Shown: positions 32,922-40,586 of the stretch, piece after piece
Position numbering within the stretch: the first letter of the stretch is position 1
Layout: the number at the start of each line of letters is the position of its first letter
Source of the DNA: RGIG4708 sp045538875
Lineage (GTDB): Bacteria > Bacillota > Clostridia > UMGS1810
Direction: 5' to 3'
Assembly (NCBI GenBank): GCA_045538875.1
Contig: JAZQEG010000010.1
Span: 124,001 to 188,000 of the forward strand
DNA: 64,000 nt
Made by a program: the position numbers and the translations under genes
The notes under the pieces: generated by a model
The model's input: the letters and a program-made list of their open reading frames with translations, nothing else
What the model was told of the DNA's origin: nothing
Databases searched by the model: none

Positions 32922-33593
32922 TTATGATAGTAAGTGTTTGTTGTGCTCCTCGAGTTGATACATAATAATTGCATACATAAAATAATCAAAAGAACGATTT
33001 CCTATATCTCTTTTTGCTAAATCAAGAACAAGACAATTTTCAAAAGATTCTTGTACTGTATTGGGAATATAATCTTTTTTTTGCGTATCGTACAAATCCA
33101 ATTTGCCTTGTTGTTTCAATTTTTCAAATAATTCTGGATTTTCGGATGAATATTGAAATAACATAGATTGGTATAGGAATACAACACTTGTATAAAAAGC
33201 CAACCTAAAGTTTACCAAAGCATTTTTTACCACCCAATTTGTGTTATACTTATCTATATTATTATCATTAATATACTGTTGACATTTATCAACATCAAAG
33301 TCAAATACCTTATATTCAATCAGTGTACGACACAAAACAGCTGCAAGTTTATGAAAATCCATCCAGTGCTCGTCATCAGAATTTTCTTTTTTATATTCAC
33401 CATAAAACGTGTTTTTTGCTTCACGCCGTTTTTTTTGATAATACTTCTCTGCTACTGTTTCAATTTTCGATATATCTCGAATCTTAACATCGCACTGTTT
33501 TACAAAATTTGTATCCATCTGATTTTGCAAATCAGATATTAACGGAGTAATCCACTCTCGCCATATATACTCAAAATTTGTTGGTTCTTTCAT
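32922..33593 (-). CDS. Unrecognised soluble protein, last gene of a cargo trio
   Basis: No family recognised. The 223-aa product has no signal peptide or clear membrane helix and is mostly alpha-helical. A charged KKRREAKNTFYGEYKKEN stretch (about 54-71) and an aromatic-rich segment NFRLAFYTSVVFLYQSMLFQY (about 127-147), which could be a buried helix of an all-alpha domain, are visible. It is the third gene of a minus-strand unit with two small membrane proteins, 7 bases after the 70-aa gene, under the promoter at 34370. Its place in accessory DNA makes a defence or maintenance role possible, but nothing in the sequence shows it. Confidence 0.75.
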   Translation of the reverse strand: MKEPTNFEYIWREWITPLISDLQNQMDTNFVKQCDVKIRDISKIETVAEKYYQKKRREAKNTFYGEYKKENSDDEHWMDFHKLAAVLCRTLIEYKVFDFDVDKCQQYINDNNIDKYNTNWVVKNALVNFRLAFYTSVVFLYQSMLFQYSSENPELFEKLKQQGKLDLYDTQKKDYIPNTVQESFENCLVLDLAKRDIGNRSFDYFMYAIIMYQLEEHNKHLLS

Positions 33594-33600
33594 TGTCTGT

Positions 33601-33813
33601 TCACTCGCTTACCGTGTAATGTACTTTAGGATTATTCTTATGATAATCAATCATATCAGTAAGTTTAGGGGCACTATTATCCGGCACAAACCTACCAATG
33701 ATGTATTTACTTCCTTTGCTTACAGCGGTATCTTTGCCCAGAACACGCATTGACAAAATAACTACAATTGCCAAAAATGCGATGCTTAACACTGCTCCTA
33801 AAATCTCACTCAT
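33601..33813 (-). CDS. Small single-pass membrane protein
   Basis: A 70-aa protein with one N-terminal transmembrane helix (MSEILGAVLSIAFLAIVVIL) and a polar 45-residue tail containing KYIIGRFVPDN. AAATGAGGT precedes the ATG. No family recognised. It lies between a four-helix membrane protein and an unrecognised soluble protein in the same minus-strand unit, so it may link a membrane component to the soluble one. Confidence 0.7.
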   Translation of the reverse strand: MSEILGAVLSIAFLAIVVILSMRVLGKDTAVSKGSKYIIGRFVPDNSAPKLTDMIDYHKNNPKVHYTVSE

Positions 33814-33855
33814 ATAAAAACCTCATTTCTAATCTATGAACCTTTTCACTTATTA

Positions 33856-34266
33856 TTAAACTAATCCGTGATTTCTATTCTTGAACCTTTCTTGATAACA
33901 TCTTACATTCAAATACAATAAGATAGCTGTAATTACAATTTCAAAAAACAACCACAACTTCGTATATCCAGTTGATAGGTAAATTGTAAAAATAATTGCA
34001 TATACTATAACGAAGAAACACGTCAATATGTTATATACATAGTGACTCTTTTCATTCTCCTGAAAGAATTCTGCTATATTTACCAATACACATCCAAGCA
34101 CATATGTTATTGTTGTAGGAACAAAATTATCTAAAATTATTTTCAGAAGATTTTCGGTTGAATTCATTGCTTCAAAAACAACAAAAAGCACTCCGAAAAT
34201 ATATGTAATTAAAGTGGTCAGTATAAAAGCTAAATGCGTTTCAATTGTTTCTTCCTTTATTCTCAT
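33856..34266 (-). CDS. Four-helix membrane protein of unknown function
   Basis: A 136-aa protein with four predicted membrane helices (about 11-33, 46-65, 79-98, 105-124) and short charged ends (MRIKEETIETH at the start, CYQERFKNRNHG at the end). No motif or family is recognised. It is the first gene of the minus-strand cargo unit, about 100 bases after a consensus-like promoter. Small four-helix proteins of this type serve as membrane effectors in some defence systems; that is only a suggestion here. Confidence 0.72.
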   Translation of the reverse strand: MRIKEETIETHLAFILTTLITYIFGVLFVVFEAMNSTENLLKIILDNFVPTTITYVLGCVLVNIAEFFQENEKSHYVYNILTCFFVIVYAIIFTIYLSTGYTKLWLFFEIVITAILLYLNVRCYQERFKNRNHGLV

Positions 34267-34369
34267 TCATATTCGTCCTTTGATTTATGTATTCTTTAAT
34301 AATAGTATATGCCGTTTTGCTTACACTGTTCCGGGTGTTTCGCAACAAAAAGTTTTAATACAGCTATAT

Positions 34370-34398
34370 ATTATAGCACACTTTCGCTGAAAAGTCAA
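34370..34398 (-). promoter_or_regulatory. Promoter of the minus-strand cargo trio
   Basis: TTGACT, 17 bases, TATAAT on the minus strand. The rest of 34267-34529 shows nothing else I can name. Confidence 0.75.
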
Positions 34399-34529
34399 CA
34401 CTTTTTAACGAAACCTTAGATATTTTCAATTTGATAAACTCTTTAGTGCTCTCAACACTTATTATTTTACCATGTTTTTGTCGAAAATACAAGAGTTTTG
34501 ATAAAAAACATGTCTTACATAATAATTTT

Positions 34530-36872
34530 TCAGCAGTTTTTATCCATAAATTCCCGTAGTCTATCTGCCTTTGAGCTTGTGAGTAATGTTTTTAATGCAG
34601 ATGATTGAAATTCTGCATATTTTGCTTCAAGCAGTTCAGGCTCATCTTTCCACACTTCGGAATAGATATTCCAAGCTGTATCAATTCTATTCTGTGCTTT
34701 ATGTACTTCGCCCATATCCATATACATCAATCCTGCACCCCAAAGGATATTAGCATAATCAGTTGTATCATATAAGTCAGAATCATACATCACCTTTGCA
34801 CATTTTTCAAGTGATGTGACAGCTTTATTATACTCACCTAATTCTGCTGCTAAGTTTGCATAATTAAATACCTGTGCAATACCGTCACGGCTATTATCCA
34901 ATCCGGCATTTTTGAGAACGCTATACCCAAGTTCCATATATTTTCTTGCTTCGGTCTTATTGCCGTTTGATAAATATACACCGCCCAAATTACTATATAT
35001 GTTTGATACAAGCAATGGATTTTCCTTTTCTAATTCCTCAGAATATTCAGCAGCTTTCTTCTGATAATACAATGCTTTATGAAAATCATTTTTGAATACC
35101 TGTTCGTAGGTTGCCTTGTAATCAAGCAATAGTGCCTGTTCGGATATATTGCATATTCCGTCTGCCTTCATTTTTTCAAGCTCGGACAGTATCGTATCCA
35201 TACCCATTTTGTATCTGTATTTTTCCATATACGGAAATACATCTACAAGCAGTCTAATATATGCTCGTATATCGTCTTTTTCAGTATATATGATTATGTT
35301 CTCCGCAACGGTAAATAACAGCTTGTGATACGGTAAGTCAATGCCGTGAAACAGACATTGAAATCTTGTATTATCAATAAAGGTTTTACAATTACTCATA
35401 CTCGGCCTTGTATCATCAACAGTTACTTCTTGAATCAAAGGATGCAGATATATCTTTCTGCAATCTGTCTTTTGGATAAAACCTAATTCGTTTAAATCAT
35501 TTATATCGTTGAGATTTTTCAATTCAAGCCATTTTGCAAACATTTTTGGATTTATACCCTCTGTAGGAATAAAAGCCATATTTCGCATTATGTTCTGTGC
35601 CTTATCGGATAGACAAGCTAATGTTATCAGCGTGTGGATATGCTCATAGTATGTACCTTGTGTGCTTTTGCCGTCTTTTACAATTCCTATCCTATCATCA
35701 GTATCAAGAATGGTTTTTGTTTCCTGTAGTTTCTGCAGTAGTGCTTTTGCATTTAATATCCCCGAAGCTAACAGCCTTGCAGAAAGCTCAACCGCCAATG
35801 TATGACAATGTACGGCTTCTATAATCTGCTTTACAATATCAATATTTTTATCGTTAATTTCGTAAAAATATCTAACAAGATTTAGTAAAGAAGCTATATC
35901 TGCCATTTCCGAAACATCTATGAAATGGTAATTGTCAAATCTGCTACGTGTTGTAAACAATATTCGGCAACGATATTTCATAATGACATCAAATATAGGC
36001 TCTTTGGTTGATGTTGTATTGAAGTTATCAATGATAATCAGCGTATCTTCTTTCAAACTACGCAAGAAACGATTATGATTTTTGAAGCGAACATCAACAT
36101 TATCCGTTGGTTTATCGTCAGAAAACTCAAAGTCAGCTATCATCTGCTTTAAATCGCCTGTGTATGTGAAAAACAGAATGTTTGTATAATCCTTTTTATG
36201 TACTTCTGCATATTTTTTTGCAAGCTCACTTTTGCCTATTCCGGCAACACCCTGTAAAAAGATTTTATCGTGCCTTCTCAGCATTTCATCTATAGCTCGA
36301 AGTTCGGTATCTCTGCCACAGAAATGCTTACAGGCTTTTGGTGGAAATCCGTCAATAATATAATCTTTGACTATCGGTGACAAACTTCCTAAAACAAGAA
36401 GCTCTTTTGTCTTGCTATCCCTTTTTACAAAAGTTCTCTCCATACCAAAATACAGCACTCGGCTAACAAAATCAGCCTTGTTCTGTTCATCACTATACGG
36501 ATAGTCTTTACATAAAATTTCTTTCTTTTCAGGTGAAATATCCGTATCGTTCATAGCAAGGTTATATATTTCGCTAACTGCCATATCCAAATCATACAGC
36601 AAAGGAAACACAAGATTTTCAATGTCATAAGACAAATGCTCCTGTGCCTTTTTACTTGAATAATATTCTATAATTCTCGGACTTATCTTAGCTGTGCCGT
36701 TCAGCCATTTACAAACAAGACCGTTATCCAATGAAAAATCCTCTGCATACTTGCTTTGAAAGAAATTATCAAACAAACACTCTTGCAATAAATCTGTCTG
36801 ATTTATACTTTCACTTTGGCTTATGTAGTTTGAAATAATCTGCATTACAGATGAAAAATCACATCTTTCCAT
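34530..36872 (-). CDS. STAND NTPase (NB-ARC/TPR) with N-terminal helix-turn-helix-like region: probable element regulator
   Basis: A 780-aa protein. The N-terminal 120 residues include QTDLLQECLF and LVCKWLNGTAKISPRIIEYY, which resembles the recognition half of a Cro/cI-type helix-turn-helix. A STAND ATPase follows: Walker A GVAGIGKS at 208-215, Walker B LIIIDNFN with D282, then ILFTTRSRF as sensor 1. The C-terminal part (about 560-760) is TPR repeats (NIYSNLGGVYLSNGNKTEARKYM). MalT- and AfsR-like STAND proteins of this plan are ligand-gated transcription activators; others are defence proteins. ATG 36872 is chosen for its GAGGTGA; the GTG three codons earlier lies in it. Iterons in its leader favour a regulator. 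Confidence 0.82.
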   Translation of the reverse strand: MERCDFSSVMQIISNYISQSESINQTDLLQECLFDNFFQSKYAEDFSLDNGLVCKWLNGTAKISPRIIEYYSSKKAQEHLSYDIENLVFPLLYDLDMAVSEIYNLAMNDTDISPEKKEILCKDYPYSDEQNKADFVSRVLYFGMERTFVKRDSKTKELLVLGSLSPIVKDYIIDGFPPKACKHFCGRDTELRAIDEMLRRHDKIFLQGVAGIGKSELAKKYAEVHKKDYTNILFFTYTGDLKQMIADFEFSDDKPTDNVDVRFKNHNRFLRSLKEDTLIIIDNFNTTSTKEPIFDVIMKYRCRILFTTRSRFDNYHFIDVSEMADIASLLNLVRYFYEINDKNIDIVKQIIEAVHCHTLAVELSARLLASGILNAKALLQKLQETKTILDTDDRIGIVKDGKSTQGTYYEHIHTLITLACLSDKAQNIMRNMAFIPTEGINPKMFAKWLELKNLNDINDLNELGFIQKTDCRKIYLHPLIQEVTVDDTRPSMSNCKTFIDNTRFQCLFHGIDLPYHKLLFTVAENIIIYTEKDDIRAYIRLLVDVFPYMEKYRYKMGMDTILSELEKMKADGICNISEQALLLDYKATYEQVFKNDFHKALYYQKKAAEYSEELEKENPLLVSNIYSNLGGVYLSNGNKTEARKYMELGYSVLKNAGLDNSRDGIAQVFNYANLAAELGEYNKAVTSLEKCAKVMYDSDLYDTTDYANILWGAGLMYMDMGEVHKAQNRIDTAWNIYSEVWKDEPELLEAKYAEFQSSALKTLLTSSKADRLREFMDKNC

Positions 36873-36890
36873 TCGTGTCACCTCACTTTG

Positions 36891-36917
36891 TCAATTTACG
36901 CTCAATTCCGTGTCAAT
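36891..36917 (+). repeat. Triple 11-bp iterons, site 3 (leader of the STAND gene)
   Basis: TCAAT starts at 36891, 36902 and 36913, 11 bases apart, as TCAATTTACGC, TCAATTCCGTG, TCAATG. On the minus strand it lies between the STAND promoter and its ribosome site, where a bound protein could autoregulate the gene. Confidence 0.75.
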
Positions 36918-36926
36918 GTGTTTTGC

Positions 36927-36955
36927 CTTATACCGCTATATACTAAAACTATCAA
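36927..36955 (-). promoter_or_regulatory. Promoter of the STAND gene
   Basis: TTGATA, 17 bases, TATAAG on the minus strand. It is flanked by a 7-bp inverted repeat, ATACCGC/GCGGTAT. Confidence 0.6.
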
Positions 36956-37063
36956 ACGGCGGTATTACCTTAATATTATTTTACCATATAACTGGTAATA
37001 AATCAAATATTACATATTCGCCTGATGATAATTTGTTGATTATGGACAGGAGGATAAAACGCT

Positions 37064-37240
37064 ATGACATTGAATGACAATAAGCTACAAAATACTACAG
37101 AAGAAAACCTGAAAAATCCTCAAAATATCAGCTTTAAGAAAAATATTGGCAAAACAACCTACGTTGTAAATGCACATTTTAACGAGAAAGTAAAAGAGGA
37201 TATTGTCACAAAAATCAAAAGGCTTATTACACGATTGTAG
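37064..37240 (+). CDS. tnpW: Transposon-encoded protein TnpW
   Basis: A short gene (58 aa) with AGGAGG 10 bases before the ATG. The C-terminal half, KKNIGKTTYVVNAHFNEKVK then DIVTKIKRLI, matches TnpW of Tn4451-type elements (IGKTTY-V-HF motif). Its role is unknown. Its position directly before the large serine recombinase, with tnpV at the far end, is the known gene order for this element family. It is shorter than common gene-calling cut-offs and easily missed. Confidence 0.82.
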   Translation: MTLNDNKLQNTTEENLKNPQNISFKKNIGKTTYVVNAHFNEKVKEDIVTKIKRLITRL

Positions 37241-37295
37241 AAAGAAGCTGTAATTAGGCAGAGTCAACAAAATTATTTTTTCTAACCTCAAATTA

Positions 37296-37324
37296 TTGAA
37301 TTTGACAGTCGGGTATGGTATAAT
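37296..37324 (+). promoter_or_regulatory. Promoter of tnpX
   Basis: TTGAAT, 17 bases, TATAAT, 53 bases before the ATG. Confidence 0.65.
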
Positions 37325-37377
37325 GTCTATACTACAATATTTATCAAATCCGGCTGTCGGAAAGGAGAATTTATTAA

Positions 37378-39012
37378 ATGATAAGACAGTCAAATGATGA
37401 TAAAATAACTGCTCTTTATTGCCGATTATCACAAGATGACGGACGTGAGGGCGAAAGTAACAGTATAACAAATCAAAAAGCAATTCTTGAAAAATATGCA
37501 AAAGACCACCAAATGATGCCATACAAGATTTATGTAGATGACGGTGTAAGCGGAACTACCTTTGAGCGTGACGGATTTAAGGAAATGCTATCCGATATTG
37601 AGCAAGGTCTTATATCAACAGTCATTGTAAAGGATTTATCCCGTTTCGGCAGAGACCATATTATGGTTGGATATTACACAGAAATGTTTCTGCCGTCAAT
37701 GAATGTAAGATTTATCGCAATCAATGACAATGTAGATACAGACGATAACGAAAGCAACGAGTTTGCACCTTTTACCAATATTTTTAATGAATGGTATGCT
37801 AAAAATGCAAGCAAGAAAATCAATGCTGTGTTTAAGGCAAAGGGCGAATCGGGACAGCGTTTAGGCTCTGCTATCCCTTACGGATATAAAGCAAATCCCG
37901 ACAATCTGAAAGAAATCATTGTTGATGAAGAAGCTGCAAAGGTTGTCAGATACATTTTTGAACTTTGTATGTGTGGTAAAGGTCCCGGCAAAATTGCAAA
38001 ACAGCTTACCTCAGAGGGTATTTCAACACCTATGGTATATTTCAGAGAACACGGAATGCCTTGCAGAACAAAAGCCAACATGAGTAATGTATGGTGCAAC
38101 AGAAGTGTTTCGGGAATACTTGAAAATATGACCTACATAGGACATACAGTTAATTTTCGGACTGCTACCGTAAACTACAAAACCCATAAGAAAGTACGGC
38201 AACCCAAAGAAAATTGGCTGATATTCGAGAATACTCACCCACCCATTATTGAAATCTCTGTATGGGAAAAGGTGCAGGAGTTAAGAAAAAATAAACGCCG
38301 TTACACAAAGTCGGGAAAGAAAAGTATTTTCGCAGGACTTTTGGAATGTGCAGACTGTGGTGCAAAGCTGTATTACTGCACTTGCAAATCTCATAAAGAG
38401 GAACACGATTATTTTGTCTGCTCCAACTATAAAGGTAACACAGGCAAATGCACAGTACATTATCTCCGTGAAAGCGTACTCTATGATATTGTTCTTGAAC
38501 AGGTACAGACAATGCTTTCTTATCTGCAAACCTTTGAAAGTGATTTTGTAAAAAGCCTTGTAGATAAATCTGCAAAGGATAAGAAAAAAGAAATCGCATC
38601 ACGCAGAAAGAAGCTTGAAGCAAACAAAATCCGCATTTCAGAGCTTGACGGAATTTTCAAAAGGATTTACGAGGACAACATATCAGGTAAATTAAGTGAT
38701 GAACGCTTTGCAAAGCTGTCAGCAGACTATGAAAGAGAACAAAAACAGCTTGTACTTGACACCAAAGCACTTGAAAGCGAACTAAATCAAGAAGCAGAAC
38801 AGGTTGACAATGTTGAGTATTTTCTAAATATAGTCCGTCAATACACAGAAATCAAAGAGCTTTCTGCAAGAGTGGTAAATGACTTGATTGATAAAATCAA
38901 AGTCCACGCAGTAGATAAGTCAAACGGTCAACGAATACAGAGGATTGATATTTATTATACCGCAGTCGGTTTGATAGACGTATCACAGCATATACAGGAA
39001 TTAGCTATCTAA
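37378..39012 (+). CDS. tnpX: Large serine recombinase, TnpX family
   Basis: A 544-aa site-specific recombinase that would excise and insert the element. The resolvase catalytic domain has the nucleophile S18 in ALYCRLSQDD, and VDDGVSGTTFERDGF plus IVKDLSRFGRD with the conserved arginines. The recombinase domain follows (GSAIPYGYKAN, VWCNRSVSGILENMTYIGH). A zinc ribbon (CADCGAKLYYCTC...FVCSNYKGNTGKC) and a long coiled coil (about 395-470) complete the usual large-serine plan, though at 544 aa it is shorter than Tn4451 TnpX. It ends 70 bases before the right end. The GA crossover deduced from the junctions agrees with this family. Confidence 0.95.
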   Translation: MIRQSNDDKITALYCRLSQDDGREGESNSITNQKAILEKYAKDHQMMPYKIYVDDGVSGTTFERDGFKEMLSDIEQGLISTVIVKDLSRFGRDHIMVGYYTEMFLPSMNVRFIAINDNVDTDDNESNEFAPFTNIFNEWYAKNASKKINAVFKAKGESGQRLGSAIPYGYKANPDNLKEIIVDEEAAKVVRYIFELCMCGKGPGKIAKQLTSEGISTPMVYFREHGMPCRTKANMSNVWCNRSVSGILENMTYIGHTVNFRTATVNYKTHKKVRQPKENWLIFENTHPPIIEISVWEKVQELRKNKRRYTKSGKKSIFAGLLECADCGAKLYYCTCKSHKEEHDYFVCSNYKGNTGKCTVHYLRESVLYDIVLEQVQTMLSYLQTFESDFVKSLVDKSAKDKKKEIASRRKKLEANKIRISELDGIFKRIYEDNISGKLSDERFAKLSADYEREQKQLVLDTKALESELNQEAEQVDNVEYFLNIVRQYTEIKELSARVVNDLIDKIKVHAVDKSNGQRIQRIDIYYTAVGLIDVSQHIQELAI

Positions 39013-39036
39013 ATATTTTTATTCAATAAACAATGA

Positions 39037-39070
39037 GGCGATACAAAGAGCAAAAGCCCATTGTATCGCC
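39037..39070 (+). terminator. Terminator after tnpX
   Basis: Stem GGCGATACAA/TTGTATCGCC with a 14-base loop, followed by ATTTCTT, just inside the right end. Confidence 0.7.
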
Positions 39071-39081
39071 ATTTCTTAAAA

Positions 39082-39113
39082 CTTCCTTATACTCATTTAA
39101 CAGATGAAGCAAT
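39082..39113 (+). repeat. attR: right junction of the element
   Basis: Element arm CTTCCTTATACTCATTTAAC plus A (39082-39102), crossover GA at 39103-39104, then host TGAAGCAAT. In the excised circle this arm and the left arm would meet around GA in a near-perfect palindrome. Confidence 0.9.
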
Positions 39114-39788
39114 TCCTAAATATAAAATTGCTGCAGTGTATTTTATATCTGTAAATGATGCAACAAGTTTTAGAGGATTGTCTATGTTTTCAAACAATGC
39201 AATTGTAACAAAGGTGAATGTTCCTATTATAGTCATTGCAAATGTCCTTTCGGTGACCGAAAATTGTGCCGACAGCTTTCTGCTTGTAATGTTGTACCCA
39301 ACAGATGATATTACTGCTCCAAAAAGTAAAACTACTCCTAAAAGCGTTACAGTACCATCAATTGTGCCTGTATATGTCATAATTATTACACCGCATACCG
39401 AAAGGGCAGTAAATGCATATTGCAGAGGTGAAGGTACTTCGTTTAAAATAAATATGCCGCTTATCATTGAAATAACGGGTATCAGTGAAATCATTACCGA
39501 TGAAAAGGCACTGGTTGTAAGTTTTATGCCGTAGCTTTCAAATATAAAATAGAGCACTGGTTGAAAAAGCGACATCAAAGCAAGCTTAAATACATTTTTG
39601 TTTAATCTGATTTTTTTGCCTGTTATAAACATAGCTGCAATAATTCCAGCAAGTGCTATCATATATCTGTTTGCAATAACTGTCATTGGTGTTGCACCAT
39701 TTTGAGCAATTTTTGTAAACATAAAACTAAACCCAAATATTATTTGAGCACAAAGTGCTGCCAAAGTAGCATATGTAGTTTTTTTCAT
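39105..39788 (-). pseudogene. EamA/DMT transporter gene, 5' part (interrupted by the mobile element)
   Basis: These 228 codons encode the first eight or so helices of a drug/metabolite transporter of the EamA family: KKTTYATLAALCAQIIFGFSFMFTKIA at the N-terminus and two EamA repeats, the second beginning VTLLGVVLLFGAVISSVGYN. In the interrupted state the frame runs three codons past the junction into a stop inside the element, giving a truncated 231-aa product that lacks the last two helices. The remainder is at 20971-21180. A minus-strand promoter and ATG remain intact, so the truncated protein may be made. Confidence 0.93.
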
Positions 39789-39823
39789 ATTGTATCTCTT
39801 TTCTGTATAAATTTTACTTTAAA

Positions 39824-39852
39824 AGGATAGCACACGTCATTTGCAATGTCAA
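39824..39852 (-). promoter_or_regulatory. Promoter of the interrupted EamA gene
   Basis: TTGACA, 17 bases, TATCCT on the minus strand, 36 bases before the ATG. Confidence 0.5.
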
Positions 39853-39860
39853 ATAAATAT

Positions 39861-39889
39861 TTGATTTTTTATAATGCTTGTGTTATAAT
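39861..39889 (+). promoter_or_regulatory. Promoter of the 39941 gene
   Basis: TTGATT, 17 bases, TATAAT, 51 bases before the ATG. Confidence 0.65.
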
Positions 39890-39940
39890 TTACGGTGCAG
39901 TTTGTAAAAATTTGTTAGTTGTTTAATTTTGGAGGAATTT

Positions 39941-40468
39941 ATGTTAGGTAATGAATTCAGAACACCTGTGCAATTGTTTGAGGCTGTTTTATCACAGATG
40001 CACTTAATAGCACTAAATAAATTATATGTTTCGCAAGACACTGTTATAATTGAAGAGCTTATCGCACAAGGCAAAACAAATGCTGTTGCATGGCTGTGTG
40101 ATGATGAGTTTAAATTGGGTTTTGAAAATAATCCGACAAGCTACTATTTTGGCATTGCTGTAAACTTGCTTGTTTCGGGGATGTATTATGCCGATGTATG
40201 GGTAAACAACAATAAAGATTTGTCATGCGTTAAATATACCGATATTTATGAAGGCGGCCTTTGGAATAATGTGCATAGACTCATAGAGGACAAAACGGAT
40301 GAAGGTAAACAAAAATTTCAGCATTTGTCGCGTGAATTGTTTGATATATGGCTTGCTTTTGTTAAGCCTTACAACAAGCTAAGCAACTTTGGTGAATACA
40401 TAGTTGACACAATGGTATCGTTTTTTCAGATTGGTGTATGCATAAAACTGACTAAATTTGGATATTAA
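39941..40468 (+). CDS. Conserved-looking hypothetical protein
   Basis: A 175-aa soluble protein; no family recognised. It starts MLGNEFRTPVQLFEAVLSQM with GGAGG 8 bases before the ATG. The composition is balanced, with aromatic-rich segments NPTSYYFGIAVNLLVSGMYYADVWVNN and SRELFDIWLAFVKPYNKLSNFGEYI that suggest an all-alpha or mixed fold. No signal peptide or metal motif. It has its own promoter and is followed by the gdhA promoter, so it is probably monocistronic. Confidence 0.78.
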   Translation: MLGNEFRTPVQLFEAVLSQMHLIALNKLYVSQDTVIIEELIAQGKTNAVAWLCDDEFKLGFENNPTSYYFGIAVNLLVSGMYYADVWVNNNKDLSCVKYTDIYEGGLWNNVHRLIEDKTDEGKQKFQHLSRELFDIWLAFVKPYNKLSNFGEYIVDTMVSFFQIGVCIKLTKFGY

Positions 40469-40491
40469 CTTGTAAAAACTTCAAAAAAATG

Positions 40492-40520
40492 TTGTAAAAT
40501 AATATTTTTAGTGATATAAT
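40492..40520 (+). promoter_or_regulatory. Promoter of gdhA
   Basis: TTGTAA, 17 bases, TATAAT, 66 bases before the gdhA ATG. Confidence 0.6.
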
Positions 40521-40586
40521 TAACAAGTATTTATTTGATGCGTAAAACTTGCGCGTCTAATCATAAACAGAAAGAGGTTTTATTAA

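Larger units (their letters stand above)
21179..39104 (+). mobile_element. Integrative mobilizable element with TnpX-type serine recombinase, inserted in an EamA gene
   Basis: The DNA between the two GA dinucleotides (21179-21180 and 39103-39104) is a 17,924-bp insertion. The evidence is direct. The flanking halves of one gene join in frame at the shared GATG. The inner ends are inverted copies of the same 21-bp arm (19 of 21 identical, 21181-21201 and 39082-39102). A large serine recombinase gene lies beside the right end. GA is the crossover dinucleotide known for TnpX of Tn4451 and TndX of Tn5397. Content: tnpV, a DUF4062-receiver pair, a candidate invertible switch with a surface protein, parM/parR-like genes, a candidate oriT, mobC, a relaxase, a mobB-like gene, a cargo operon, a STAND regulator, tnpW and tnpX. 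No type IV secretion genes or replication initiator are visible, so it needs a helper for transfer. Confidence 0.93.
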
